Below, one piece after another: positions 53,601-61,445 of a DNA stretch of 64,000 nucleotides. This DNA is from Bacteroidetes bacterium 2013_40CM_41_45 (GTDB lineage Bacteria; Bacteroidota; Bacteroidia; AKYH767-A; 2013-40CM-41-45): assembly GCA_002215675.1 (NCBI GenBank), contig NGFH01000009.1, positions 423,501-487,500 on the forward strand, given 5' to 3'. A program made the position numbers and the translations under genes. Within the stretch, counting starts at the first letter, position 1. Each line of letters opens with the position of its first letter. The notes beneath the pieces were generated by a model. That model did not search any database, had not been told where the DNA came from, and saw only the letters and a list, made by a program, of their open reading frames with translations.

Positions 53601-55162
53601 CGGGCAAGAAGATAAAAGTACAGCCGGTCTTTGATGACAGCTTTGTCCTCCGCGCCATCATAAGAAACAAACCCTTGCGCAGAAAGATTAATCAGCATGA
53701 TGCGCACATCGCTCACCGGCAGGCGCATATACTTTGCAAGGTCTTCGCAATATATAATCTTGCTCTGGTTTTTTTCAGCAAACCTTTTTATGGTTGCCAG
53801 CGGGCTTATATCGCTGGTTGCCTGAATGCGATTGAAGCGGCTCTCGCGATAAAAATCTGCTGATTCAAATACAAGGCGGCTTTCTTCCTTGCCTGCAATC
53901 ATCTTCAGGTCCATAAGGGGGTCGTCCACTTTCCAGTAGAGTGCATCAAAATACATGAACACCTGGTGGTACGAATCGAAGTAAGGCACGTTGGTTTGCC
54001 CCTCGCCCAAGATGAGAGCCACTTCCCTGTCCTTGTCAATGTATTTCATTTCAACATTGGGATGATAGATAGAATCATTTTCAAAATAAATGGTGGCCGA
54101 AGCGTGCTGCGATGTAACACGGTCAGTCCGGATAATAAATCCGAGCGAAGAAGTGACCATCTGCAATTTATTCTTCGGATGGAAATAAATATTTGCCGGC
54201 TCCTCTTTAGTTCCGCTTCCTACCATGCGGCTTCCCTGCAATGAAAATCCACCGCGGTAATCAATATCACCAAAAAGATTTTTTATCTCAAGCGAAACAT
54301 CGTAAGACTGAAAGCGAGGATAAGTTGCATCTTCAGAAGTTACACTTGCCAGAATTTTATCATAATATTTTCCTGTAAGCGATTGCTTGAAAAAGTGAGG
54401 GTTGTAAAAGGTAACTGAATCAGCAGAACATTCGGCCTTGCTTACATCAAGCGAATAGTTTTTTAACGTGGCATATATTTTATTTGCATCCCAGCCGGCG
54501 CGCTGCCAATTCACTTTTCCCCCGCTGCCATAAAATGTTTCGGTGGTCGGGTAGTAAACACCTTTAGTGTTATAGATAATAGAAGAGTCTCCTTTGGCAC
54601 TGCAGGTGAGTGTAAGCGCCGGAAAAGTTATTTTAGGAAGCGAGTCGACAGAAAAAGTATAGTTGTTATTATCTGAACGCCACGTTACATATTGCGATGA
54701 ATAAAGAGAGTTATCGGCAAACAAACTTTTACTTACGAGGATGAAAGAAGCAAACACCAAATTTTTTCCCTGCAACAATGCATCAAGTGATTTTTGCCAC
54801 GCATCAAAAACACTTTCTGTCTGGCCGCTGTTTATAAAAGCTGCAAGAGCCGTCAGGTAATTTCTGAAATCAGGCTCTGCTTTCATGCGCTTCTTCAACA
54901 TCTGGTTTGCTGTTCGGTAAACGGCATCCTGCTGCGCAGCGCTAAGCCGTCCTTTTTTCCAATATGGAATAAATTCATCGAGAACATCTGCTGATTGCTC
55001 GCTGGCTGTTTCCTTGAAAAAAGTTTTCAGCTCCTCAATAAACTTATTGGCATCGGGAGTGAAACTTTTAATACTTTGGGCATTGACCCACGCACTGAAC
55101 AAAAAAAGAAAAGCTACAAGGGCGAATTTTTTTATGTGAAAAAAATTATTTTCTCTTGCCAT
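50696..55162 (-). CDS. Very large exported protein of unknown function
   Basis: 1488 residues with a signal peptide ending FSAWVNAQ. The first ~150 residues are helical (KFIEELKTFFKETASEQSAD cut to FIEELKTFFKETA). The rest is long stretches of short beta-strands with many Asp/Asn/Tyr turns and repeated phrases such as NIYFHPKNKLQMVTSSLGF cut to IYFHPKNKLQM, GRVRAGRFDFYGNTFAFDYQ and SGKGTFYNTINLSHNGLIGSGKLEY cut to NLSHNGLIGSGKLEY, resembling a beta-helix or OstA-like architecture. No CTD, lipobox or barrel end was recognised. By length and style it looks like a conserved Bacteroidota envelope protein, but no function can be assigned. It is alone on its strand between lpdA and prmC. Confidence 0.75.
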   Translation of the reverse strand: MARENNFFHIKKFALVAFLFLFSAWVNAQSIKSFTPDANKFIEELKTFFKETASEQSADVLDEFIPYWKKGRLSAAQQDAVYRTANQMLKKRMKAEPDFRNYLTALAAFINSGQTESVFDAWQKSLDALLQGKNLVFASFILVSKSLFADNSLYSSQYVTWRSDNNNYTFSVDSLPKITFPALTLTCSAKGDSSIIYNTKGVYYPTTETFYGSGGKVNWQRAGWDANKIYATLKNYSLDVSKAECSADSVTFYNPHFFKQSLTGKYYDKILASVTSEDATYPRFQSYDVSLEIKNLFGDIDYRGGFSLQGSRMVGSGTKEEPANIYFHPKNKLQMVTSSLGFIIRTDRVTSQHASATIYFENDSIYHPNVEMKYIDKDREVALILGEGQTNVPYFDSYHQVFMYFDALYWKVDDPLMDLKMIAGKEESRLVFESADFYRESRFNRIQATSDISPLATIKRFAEKNQSKIIYCEDLAKYMRLPVSDVRIMLINLSAQGFVSYDGAEDKAVIKDRLYFYLLARSGKTDYDVIAFESVISKKSNASINLLNFDINMRGVSRVAVSDSQNVFIYPKEQEITLKKNRDFTFAGRVRAGRFDFYGNTFAFDYQNFKVNLDHIDSLRMRVPDDAGEPDIYGNKPLTAVKTVLENITGDLQVDYLGNKSGLRNYPQYPIFNSKKDCFAYYDKPWIQSGAYLKENFYFHLDPFTVDSLDNFNKDGLRFSGEFVSAQIFPDFRDTLRLQPDYSLGLTRITPESGMSTYSGKGTFYNTINLSHNGLIGSGKLEYLASTTRSDKFIFLPDSTNADAMDFNLKKGPYNGTEFPSVRANEIYMHWLPKQDQMFVNKKKDPMIMYDAIAKLDGNLLLEPKGLSGNGLISFEKAEMESNLYAFKQNSFRADTADLRLLSDREGEFAFASKNVNSMIDFEKRLGEFRSNGTGSYVTFPANQYICYIDQFRWFMDKKEIEIGAPQVAEATGGGSEFISIHPVQDSLRWVAQKAAYNLNDYIIKADGVKEIKVADASIIPDSGKVVIEKEAKMRTLEKAGIVADTLHKYHSIFNATVNVGGRKKYAGTGEYYFVDQSKEKHLVKFSTIGVDAGGQTVADGTVDEAAGLMFSPRFKYKGGVSLAASRKYLTFSGYTKPVFNCTQLTASWFDFKGEINPDSIRIPITAPVNDNGVRLYSSILFASDSARVYSTFLTPKERTKDKEIISAVGFLTFDNETNEFRISSEEKLKSPNSAGNYVNFDDRKCISYGEGKLDLAVDFGQITLTQIGNVTHNLNNDSTDFDLMLGVDFFFADDAMKMFSDNILGTGILTPTQDLTRGTYLKGLPEILGKEKADKMISEMSLYGTVKKVPEELAKTIFFTDLKMRWNPQSGSYRSVGEIGIGYIGKEQIHRKVKGNVELVRRRSSDVLNMYFQVDNFTWYFFSYQRGLLQAISSNTAFNDFINNLKPEKKIQKPKDDKPGLEFMLSTDRRKNDFLKRLNPEQEGDGE

Positions 55163-55236
55163 TGTTGCAAAGATTATACAAAAGCGGTTAAGAAGAAATG
55201 ATTGGGAAGTGAGTTACCAACAAATATTGACCGTGA

Positions 55237-55264
55237 TTTGCGTTGAATAATTCATTTAATTTGA
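55237..55264 (+). promoter_or_regulatory. Candidate prmC promoter
   Basis: TTTG at 55237-55240 and TTAATTTG near 55256-55263 approximate -33 and -7 elements, 11 nt before the prmC ATG. Confidence 0.35.
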
Positions 55265-55274
55265 ACTTTCCTTT

Positions 55275-56123
55275 ATGAGCTTATCGGAGCTGCGAACAAA
55301 ATTTCAGAAGGAACTTTCAGGAAAATATCCTGAAGGTGAAACCGATACCATCTTCTTTTTACTCCTTCATCATTATACAGGAATTAATAAAACTAATTTT
55401 TTTAGCAACGGAAAGCAATTATCGGCTGATGATGCTGAAAAGCTAAGCAGCGCATTGCAGCGGCTGCACGAGAATGAACCCGTTCAATACATCATGGGCG
55501 AAACAGAATTCTGCGGATTAAAAATAAAAGTAAATCCTTCGGTACTTATCCCTCGTCCTGAAACGGAGGAACTGGTTGAATTAATTAAATCTCAAATCTC
55601 GAATCCCAAATCTGAAATACTGGATGTATGCTCGGGAAGCGGTTGTATCGCTATCGCACTGAAAAAATATTTCCCTCAATCATCGGTTACTGCCTTTGAG
55701 CTTTCGCCCGAAGCCATTCGCACAGCAAAAGAAAATGCGTCATTCAATAATACCGAAATACATTTTATCCGCGGCGATGTTTTTAACCCTTCGGCAGAGC
55801 TGGAGAAATATTCGTTTGATTTAATTGTAAGCAACCCTCCGTATGTGCTGCCTTCTGAAAAGGACAGCATGGGACCCAACGTATATGACCACGAGCCGGA
55901 AGTGGCGGTGTTCGTACCGGAAAATAAACCGCTCATGTTTTATGATGCGATTTCAGATTTAGCATCTAAAAGATTAAAACCCGGAGGTACGCTTTGGTTC
56001 GAGTCTGATGAAGACCGTGCCGATGATGTAGGCGAATTGGTACGCAGGAAAAAATTTTCAGATGTAAAAGTTCATACTGACCTAAGCGGAAAGAAGAGAT
56101 TTATAAGCGGCCAGTCTGTGTAA
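55275..56123 (+). CDS. prmC: Release factor glutamine methyltransferase PrmC
   Basis: 282 residues. SAM-binding EILDVCSGSGCIAIAL, catalytic VSNPPYVLPSE and substrate loop IPRPETEELVE. It methylates the GGQ glutamine of RF1 and RF2. Residues KSQISNPKSEI just before the SAM motif are encoded by a heptanucleotide array (55587-55614), an addition in a normally variable linker. The enzyme otherwise looks complete. Confidence 0.94.
   Translation: MSLSELRTKFQKELSGKYPEGETDTIFFLLLHHYTGINKTNFFSNGKQLSADDAEKLSSALQRLHENEPVQYIMGETEFCGLKIKVNPSVLIPRPETEELVELIKSQISNPKSEILDVCSGSGCIAIALKKYFPQSSVTAFELSPEAIRTAKENASFNNTEIHFIRGDVFNPSAELEKYSFDLIVSNPPYVLPSEKDSMGPNVYDHEPEVAVFVPENKPLMFYDAISDLASKRLKPGGTLWFESDEDRADDVGELVRRKKFSDVKVHTDLSGKKRFISGQSV
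55587..55614 (+). repeat. Heptanucleotide array (AAATCNN) inside prmC
   Basis: Four 7-mers (AAATCTC twice, GAATCCC, AAATCTG). It encodes a heptad peptide nearly identical to the one in the T9SS CTD at 29941-29968. Confidence 0.85.
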
Positions 56124-56129
56124 ATAAGT

Positions 56130-56978
56130 TCACTTCACAAACTTAATCCCGCGCTGCATACCATTGCCGGTGATGTTGCAGAGATACATTCCTTTGGAAA
56201 GATCTTCAGTCGGAACAGGAAACTCATGATGCCCGCCCGGTAAATTAAAGTCGCGCAGATAAACTCTTTTACCATCAATATTGTAGATGCTCATCCGGAA
56301 CGATGCAGGTGCCAGCAGGTCAACATAAAGAATATGATTTAATGACTGCGCATCAGGGCGCAACACCGCCGATGGAAAATGTGCCTCGATAATTTCATCA
56401 ATGCCAACCGCATAAGTCATAGCTAAATCATCGAGCTGTCCGTTGGTGTTGATAGAATTGGATGAAAGCGCTATGTTCACGGATGTATACAGCAGCGTCA
56501 ATGAATTTGTATAGTTCACATTCACGGTGAATGCAGTCCAGTTGGGAAGGTTAATGGCTGAAGGTGTAGTCTGAGAACCGGTTCCACAGATAGTTGAAGT
56601 GGTGTCTGCTACGTTTATGTCAATAGTAATTCCATCATTGGGTGTTGCATCAAAAGTTCCTTTCCAATATCCCGATAGCGAAAGCGGTTTTGCAACGCCA
56701 TTGTAATTAATTTGTATAGAGCCGCCTTCAAATCCCCCTAAGCTATCGGCCCGCGAAATCAAGGAGACCGAATGACTGCCGGTTCTGGGAGCGCCCTGGA
56801 CAACAGTCGCAGCCGACGGTACTACCCCGTTGTTCGTAGTCCAGCCATCGGGGTCAAGAAAAGTGGAAGGCCCTGCCGACCAATTCTCGAATCCTCCATT
56901 GGTAAGAATTTGTGCAGGCGCTTGCGACAGAGATAAGAACATTGCAAAAATGCTGATGAGTGTAATTTTCCTTTTCAT
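56130..56978 (-). CDS. Secreted protein with T9SS sorting domain
   Basis: 282 residues: signal peptide (to SQAPAQ), then a jelly-roll-like domain starting ILTNGGFENWSAGPS with GSHSVSLIS and YWKGTFDAT, as in carbohydrate-binding-like modules. Residues about 200-282 are a CTD-like region (ADAQSLNHILYVDLLAP to MQRGIKFVK); the YPNP opening is replaced by RPDAQS. Converges on prmC with a 6-nt gap. Confidence 0.78.
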   Translation of the reverse strand: MKRKITLISIFAMFLSLSQAPAQILTNGGFENWSAGPSTFLDPDGWTTNNGVVPSAATVVQGAPRTGSHSVSLISRADSLGGFEGGSIQINYNGVAKPLSLSGYWKGTFDATPNDGITIDINVADTTSTICGTGSQTTPSAINLPNWTAFTVNVNYTNSLTLLYTSVNIALSSNSINTNGQLDDLAMTYAVGIDEIIEAHFPSAVLRPDAQSLNHILYVDLLAPASFRMSIYNIDGKRVYLRDFNLPGGHHEFPVPTEDLSKGMYLCNITGNGMQRGIKFVK

Positions 56979-57242
56979 GGTATTGTGTTTAATGTGTTAA
57001 ATTTTTTGGAAGTATTAAAACAAAAATAAAGAAGAAGAGAAGCAATTACAATGAAAAAAACACAAACTATTAATGTGCTGTGGTTAATAACCTTTTGCTT
57101 TAAAATTTAATTGCTTTTTGTAAGACTCGTGTAAGGTTTTTATAAATATTTTTTTTGAGCGGTTCTCAAAGCATCATGATAAAACCCGCATGGTTAGGGC
57201 ATTTGACGTATGTGCTATATTTGAGATTCCTGCAATTGTAGA
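56979..57242. other. Intergenic region, no gene seen
   Basis: 264 nt of AT-rich DNA (T-runs near 57148). No ORF, hairpin with T-tract or convincing -7/-33 pair was found; it should contain the promoter of the T9SS gene at 56978. Confidence 0.5.
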
Positions 57243-58469
57243 TTATAAATTCTGCATCCCAGGGGCAGGGGTCATATTTTTTTCTCCGTACAGTATTGAG
57301 TCAGCTACTATTTTGAACCATATTGTAATGCACGGGACAGCTTTTAAAACATAAGGAGTCACGTAAGAAACCCGGAATTCTTTTGGAAATAAATCGGTCT
57401 GAGAAAGTACCGTTAACATAAAGGCAAGTATCAGTAGCACTGTGTTTTCAATTTTTCTTTCCTGCGAAAAGTACCAGACAGCAACTCCTGTTATCGCTAT
57501 TACAAATGTTGGCGACTCTGCCTTATGGTTAAATATAACCAGCCAAATAAGAAGAGAAGACAAAAAGAGCAGGCGGAATTTTAAGTCGTGGTAGAATTTG
57601 ACTTTGAATAAGGGAACTAAAAGTAAAACAGCGCCAATAATCACAATCATGTTTTTAGAAAAATCGAGGTGGAACCAGCTATGTAACCATCCTGCAATGG
57701 ATAATCCATACGACAAGCTGCTGTCATGAATTAAAAGTTGAAACCAGCTGTGATAAAGAAAATAAAGCTGAGATGGGGTGACGACAATTAAGGGTAATAA
57801 TGCAAGCAGTAAAGTCCAGCAAATACTGTAAGCAATAGCTTTAAGCTTATGAGAATAAAAAATAAAAAGAGTAAAAGCCACAAGCCCGAAGAGCTTGATA
57901 AACACTGTTAACACAATGCATAGCGATGCCAGAGCAATTTTTTTATTTTCTAAAAGAACAAATGCTGCCACGATAAGACCTGCAACCAGCCCGTTACTTT
58001 GAGAATTCTGTAAAGATGTTATCAATTCTATAAGTATAAATGCTACTGTAAATAGTCGCGCTCCATCGGAGCTTAGAGGCAATTTCCAGAGCGCGATGAA
58101 CAAAATCAGTGTGTTTAATAAGTTCCAGGTAAGCAGTCCTAAAGAGTCCGGCATGTAGGCAAACGGAGCCATAAGCAAGGCAAACGTTGGGCTGTATTTA
58201 TAATAATCCCAGTGCTCATCGGGATAAAGTTCGTACAGGTTTTTATTTTCAATCAAATGAAAATAAGATAAGCTGAAGATTTTATAGTTGTTATAACCTG
58301 TATACTTTGTTTCGCCCTGGTATGTCTTTGTTCCAAGTAGAAAACGTTGCCCTGTAATTGTAATTACAATTAGGGTCAGAATTATTCCGACATACAATGG
58401 CTTTTGTAATTTCTTCAGCACTGCATTTAGCTTGTTCACAAAAGTGGTGACTTTATTCCTGTGAACCAA
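57243..58469 (-). CDS. GT87-type (DUF2029) membrane glycosyltransferase
   Basis: 408 residues, about ten membrane helices. The first loop has YELYPDEHWDYYKYSPTFALLMAPFAYMPD cut to HWDYYKYSPTFALLMAPF, the hallmark of GT87 mannosyltransferase-like proteins that use polyprenyl-phosphate sugars. No ATG is available; TTG 58469 is the likely start. It is co-directional with clpC but separated by two terminators, so it is an independent unit. Confidence 0.75.
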   Translation of the reverse strand: MVHRNKVTTFVNKLNAVLKKLQKPLYVGIILTLIVITITGQRFLLGTKTYQGETKYTGYNNYKIFSLSYFHLIENKNLYELYPDEHWDYYKYSPTFALLMAPFAYMPDSLGLLTWNLLNTLILFIALWKLPLSSDGARLFTVAFILIELITSLQNSQSNGLVAGLIVAAFVLLENKKIALASLCIVLTVFIKLFGLVAFTLFIFYSHKLKAIAYSICWTLLLALLPLIVVTPSQLYFLYHSWFQLLIHDSSLSYGLSIAGWLHSWFHLDFSKNMIVIIGAVLLLVPLFKVKFYHDLKFRLLFLSSLLIWLVIFNHKAESPTFVIAITGVAVWYFSQERKIENTVLLILAFMLTVLSQTDLFPKEFRVSYVTPYVLKAVPCITIWFKIVADSILYGEKNMTPAPGMQNL

Positions 58470-58489
58470 GGGCGCGAGTCATATAAAAA

Positions 58490-58517
58490 AAGAGCAGCCC
58501 GGTAAGGAGCTGCTCTT
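58490..58517 (-). terminator. Second intrinsic terminator downstream of clpC
   Basis: Perfect 9-bp arms 58490-58498 and 58509-58517 (AAGAGCAGC). On the minus strand it is followed by seven T residues. It would end any transcript that passed the first terminator. Confidence 0.7.
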
Positions 58518-58537
58518 GAAAAATATTTCCCAAAAAA

Positions 58538-58591
58538 TTATTTAATCACAACCACAGATTTATTTGCTCTTTCCTCCAAAAGAAAAAAGCC
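58538..58591 (-). pseudogene. Possible tail of a lost T9SS CTD gene
   Basis: Between the two terminators an open frame ends LLEERANKSVVVIK then TAA, which resembles the last strand of a T9SS CTD. Only about 17 codons remain, so it may be chance. Confidence 0.3.
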
Positions 58592-58618
58592 CCTGAAACA
58601 TTGGTACCAGGGGCTTTT
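58582..58618 (-). terminator. Intrinsic terminator of clpC
   Basis: Perfect 11-bp arms 58585-58595 and 58608-58618 (AAAAGCCCCTG), with a T-rich run after the stem on the minus strand, 19 nt past the clpC stop. Confidence 0.88.
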
Positions 58619-58636
58619 AGAGCATCAAGGAAAAAA

Positions 58637-61201
58637 TTAATGATTATTTTCTTCTTTCTTTTTCCTTGTCTTAACTGGGGGAGTGGGGGACGCTGCTTTT
58701 ATAAGATTGATTTTTATCGCAGAAGCTTCCTTGTCTAAAGTTACTTCAAGCGTATCGCCTTCTACAGGAGATGATTTAATGATTTCTTCTGCTACTGCAT
58801 CTTCAAGATATTTCTGAAGCGCACGTTTCAGCGGGCGGGCTCCGAAGTTTACATCGAATCCTTTTTCCGCAAGAAACTCCTTTGCTTCCGTAGTCAGCGT
58901 CATCTTAAAGCCAAGTCCTTCAATGCGCTTGTAAACATTTACCAGCTCCACATCAATGATTTTGAAAATATCTTCTTTGGTGAGAGAATTGAAAATGACT
59001 ACATCATCAATACGGTTCAGGAATTCAGGCGCAAAAGCTTTCTTCAACGCGTTTTCAATGATACCTTTTGCATGGTCATCAGATGCGCTTTGCCGTGCAT
59101 TGGTGGAGAAACCAACACCTTGTCCGAAATCTTTCAATTGGCGTGAACCGATGTTGGAAGTCATTATCATTATAGTATTCTTGAAATCAACTTTACGTCC
59201 AAGACTGTCGGTAAGAGTTCCTTCATCCAGAACCTGGAGGAGGAGATTGAAAATATCAGGATGTGCTTTTTCAATTTCATCAAGCAATACAACTGCATAA
59301 GGTTTGCGTCTTACTTTTTCAGTGAGTTGTCCGCCTTCCTCATATCCAACATATCCCGGAGGAGCGCCAATTAAACGGCTCACGGCAAACTTCTCCATGT
59401 ATTCACTCATATCAATGCGGACGAGCGCGTCATCGTTGTCGAACAAATAGCGGGCAAGAACTTTTGCAAGCTCTGTTTTACCAACACCGGTAGGGCCGAG
59501 AAAAACAAAGGTGCCAATGGGTTTGTTAGGGTCTTTAAGACCTGCACGATTACGCTGAATAGCTTTAACTACTTTCTTAATTGCTTCTTCCTGTCCTATA
59601 ACTTTACCGCTTAATTCATCGTACATTTTTACAAGGCGCGAACTTTCTGCCTGTGCAATGCGGAATACGGGGATACCCGTCATCATAGATACAACGGCTG
59701 CAACGTCCTGTTCAGTTACAGTGTAGCGCTGGCTCTTGGTATCTTCTTCCCAGGCGCGCTTTGCAGTATCAAGCTGTTCGATGAGCTGCTTTTCAGAATC
59801 GCGCAGGCGCGCAGCTTCTTCATATCGTTGGCTCTTTACTACTTTATTTTTTTCCGTCTTGATTTCCGCAACGCGGTTTTCAAGGTTCACAATATTTTCC
59901 GGCACATGAATATTGGTGATGTGAACACGTGAACCGCTTTCATCCAAAGCATCAATAGCTTTATCCGGCAAAAACCTGTCGGTGATATAACGTGCTGTTA
60001 ATGTAACACACGCTTTTAATGCCTCGGGAGTATATGTAACGTTGTGATGTTCCTCATAACGTTCTTTTATGTTGACAAGGATTTCAATGGTTTCCTCAAT
60101 GGATGCCGGTTCAACCAACACACGCTGAAACCTGCGGTCAAGAGCTCCGTCTTTTTCAATATACTGACGGTACTCATCAAGAGTAGTGGCGCCAATGCAC
60201 TGGATTTCTCCGCGTGCAAGAGCGGGCTTAAACATGTTGGAAGCATCGAGTGAACCTGATGCACCACCTGCACCTATAATAGTATGAATCTCGTCTATAA
60301 AAAGAATTACTTCGGGAGATTTCTCCAGCTCATTCATCACGGCTTTCATCCGCTCTTCGAATTGTCCGCGGTATTTGGTTCCGGCTACAAGAGAAGCAAG
60401 GTCAAGCGTAACAATTCTTTTTCCGAAAAGAACACGGGATACTTTTCTTTGAACGATGCGCAGTGCAAGCCCTTCAGCAATAGCCGATTTACCAACACCC
60501 GGTTCACCTATAAGAATAGGATTGTTTTTCTTTCTGCGGGAGAGAATCTGTGATACGCGTTCTATTTCTTTATCACGTCCTACAATAGGGTCGAGGCGGC
60601 CTTCCTCGGCTGCCTTGGTTAAATCACGTCCGAAATTATCGAGAACAGGAGTGCGTGATTTACTGTCGGCAGATTTTTTGCCTTGCGTGAAACCACCTCC
60701 GCCTTCTTCCTCTTTGCTGAACGGGTCATCTTCTGCAGGATTGTGCGGGGCTTCACCGCGAAATGCAGACTTAAGCATATCGAGCTCTTCTTTCACAATT
60801 TCGTAATTCACGCCCTGCTGATTCAATATCTGTGTTGCAGTGTTGTCTTCGTCTTTTAAAATAGAAAGTAATAAATGTTCTGTGCCTATATATTCGCTCT
60901 TGAAATATTTGGCTTCAAGATTAGTCAGCTTAATTGCTTTCTCCGCCTGCTTGGTCAAAGGCATGTTGCTAAGGTTGTTGGTAGAGTGGGCGCTGCTCTT
61001 CACAGAGCTTTCAATCAGCTTGCGAAGCTCTGCCATATTTATTCCAAGCGATTTAAGAATGCGCACAGCCATTCCTTCGCCCTCACGGATTAAACCGAGA
61101 AGCAAATGCTCGGGGCCGATATAGTCGTGGCCTAAGCGCAAAGCTTCTTCCCTGGAAAATGTGAGAACATCTTTTACACGCGGAGAGAATTTTAAGTCCA
61201 T
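58637..61201 (-). CDS. clpC: ClpC-type AAA+ unfoldase
   Basis: 854 residues. Two N-terminal Clp repeats (about 1-145), then AAA-1 with Walker [14 protein letters not shown], a UVR-containing middle domain ([18 protein letters not shown]), AAA-2 with [19 protein letters not shown] and Walker [14 protein letters not shown]. It unfolds substrates for ClpP. An acidic, Lys-rich linker (about 155-180) lies before AAA-1. clpP is not in the window. Confidence 0.95.
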   Translation of the reverse strand: MDLKFSPRVKDVLTFSREEALRLGHDYIGPEHLLLGLIREGEGMAVRILKSLGINMAELRKLIESSVKSSAHSTNNLSNMPLTKQAEKAIKLTNLEAKYFKSEYIGTEHLLLSILKDEDNTATQILNQQGVNYEIVKEELDMLKSAFRGEAPHNPAEDDPFSKEEEGGGGFTQGKKSADSKSRTPVLDNFGRDLTKAAEEGRLDPIVGRDKEIERVSQILSRRKKNNPILIGEPGVGKSAIAEGLALRIVQRKVSRVLFGKRIVTLDLASLVAGTKYRGQFEERMKAVMNELEKSPEVILFIDEIHTIIGAGGASGSLDASNMFKPALARGEIQCIGATTLDEYRQYIEKDGALDRRFQRVLVEPASIEETIEILVNIKERYEEHHNVTYTPEALKACVTLTARYITDRFLPDKAIDALDESGSRVHITNIHVPENIVNLENRVAEIKTEKNKVVKSQRYEEAARLRDSEKQLIEQLDTAKRAWEEDTKSQRYTVTEQDVAAVVSMMTGIPVFRIAQAESSRLVKMYDELSGKVIGQEEAIKKVVKAIQRNRAGLKDPNKPIGTFVFLGPTGVGKTELAKVLARYLFDNDDALVRIDMSEYMEKFAVSRLIGAPPGYVGYEEGGQLTEKVRRKPYAVVLLDEIEKAHPDIFNLLLQVLDEGTLTDSLGRKVDFKNTIMIMTSNIGSRQLKDFGQGVGFSTNARQSASDDHAKGIIENALKKAFAPEFLNRIDDVVIFNSLTKEDIFKIIDVELVNVYKRIEGLGFKMTLTTEAKEFLAEKGFDVNFGARPLKRALQKYLEDAVAEEIIKSSPVEGDTLEVTLDKEASAIKINLIKAASPTPPVKTRKKKEENNH

Positions 61202-61445
61202 AGTTTTGTTAATTTATGATGCTGTAACGTTGGTCAGCAGAAATAAGTTTTAAGATTTTACAGAGCGAAATTACAATTAATACTATTCTTTATTACACGC
61301 TTTCAATTGTCCGAGATAGATACATGAGAATAATGACTTTGTCCTGATTTTGCTGACATAATTTTGTTGATATCTTCCAATAATCATTCCACACTTTTCG
61401 TTACCTTCGGAACGTATTTTTCACTCCTAAATTATAGATTTTAAT

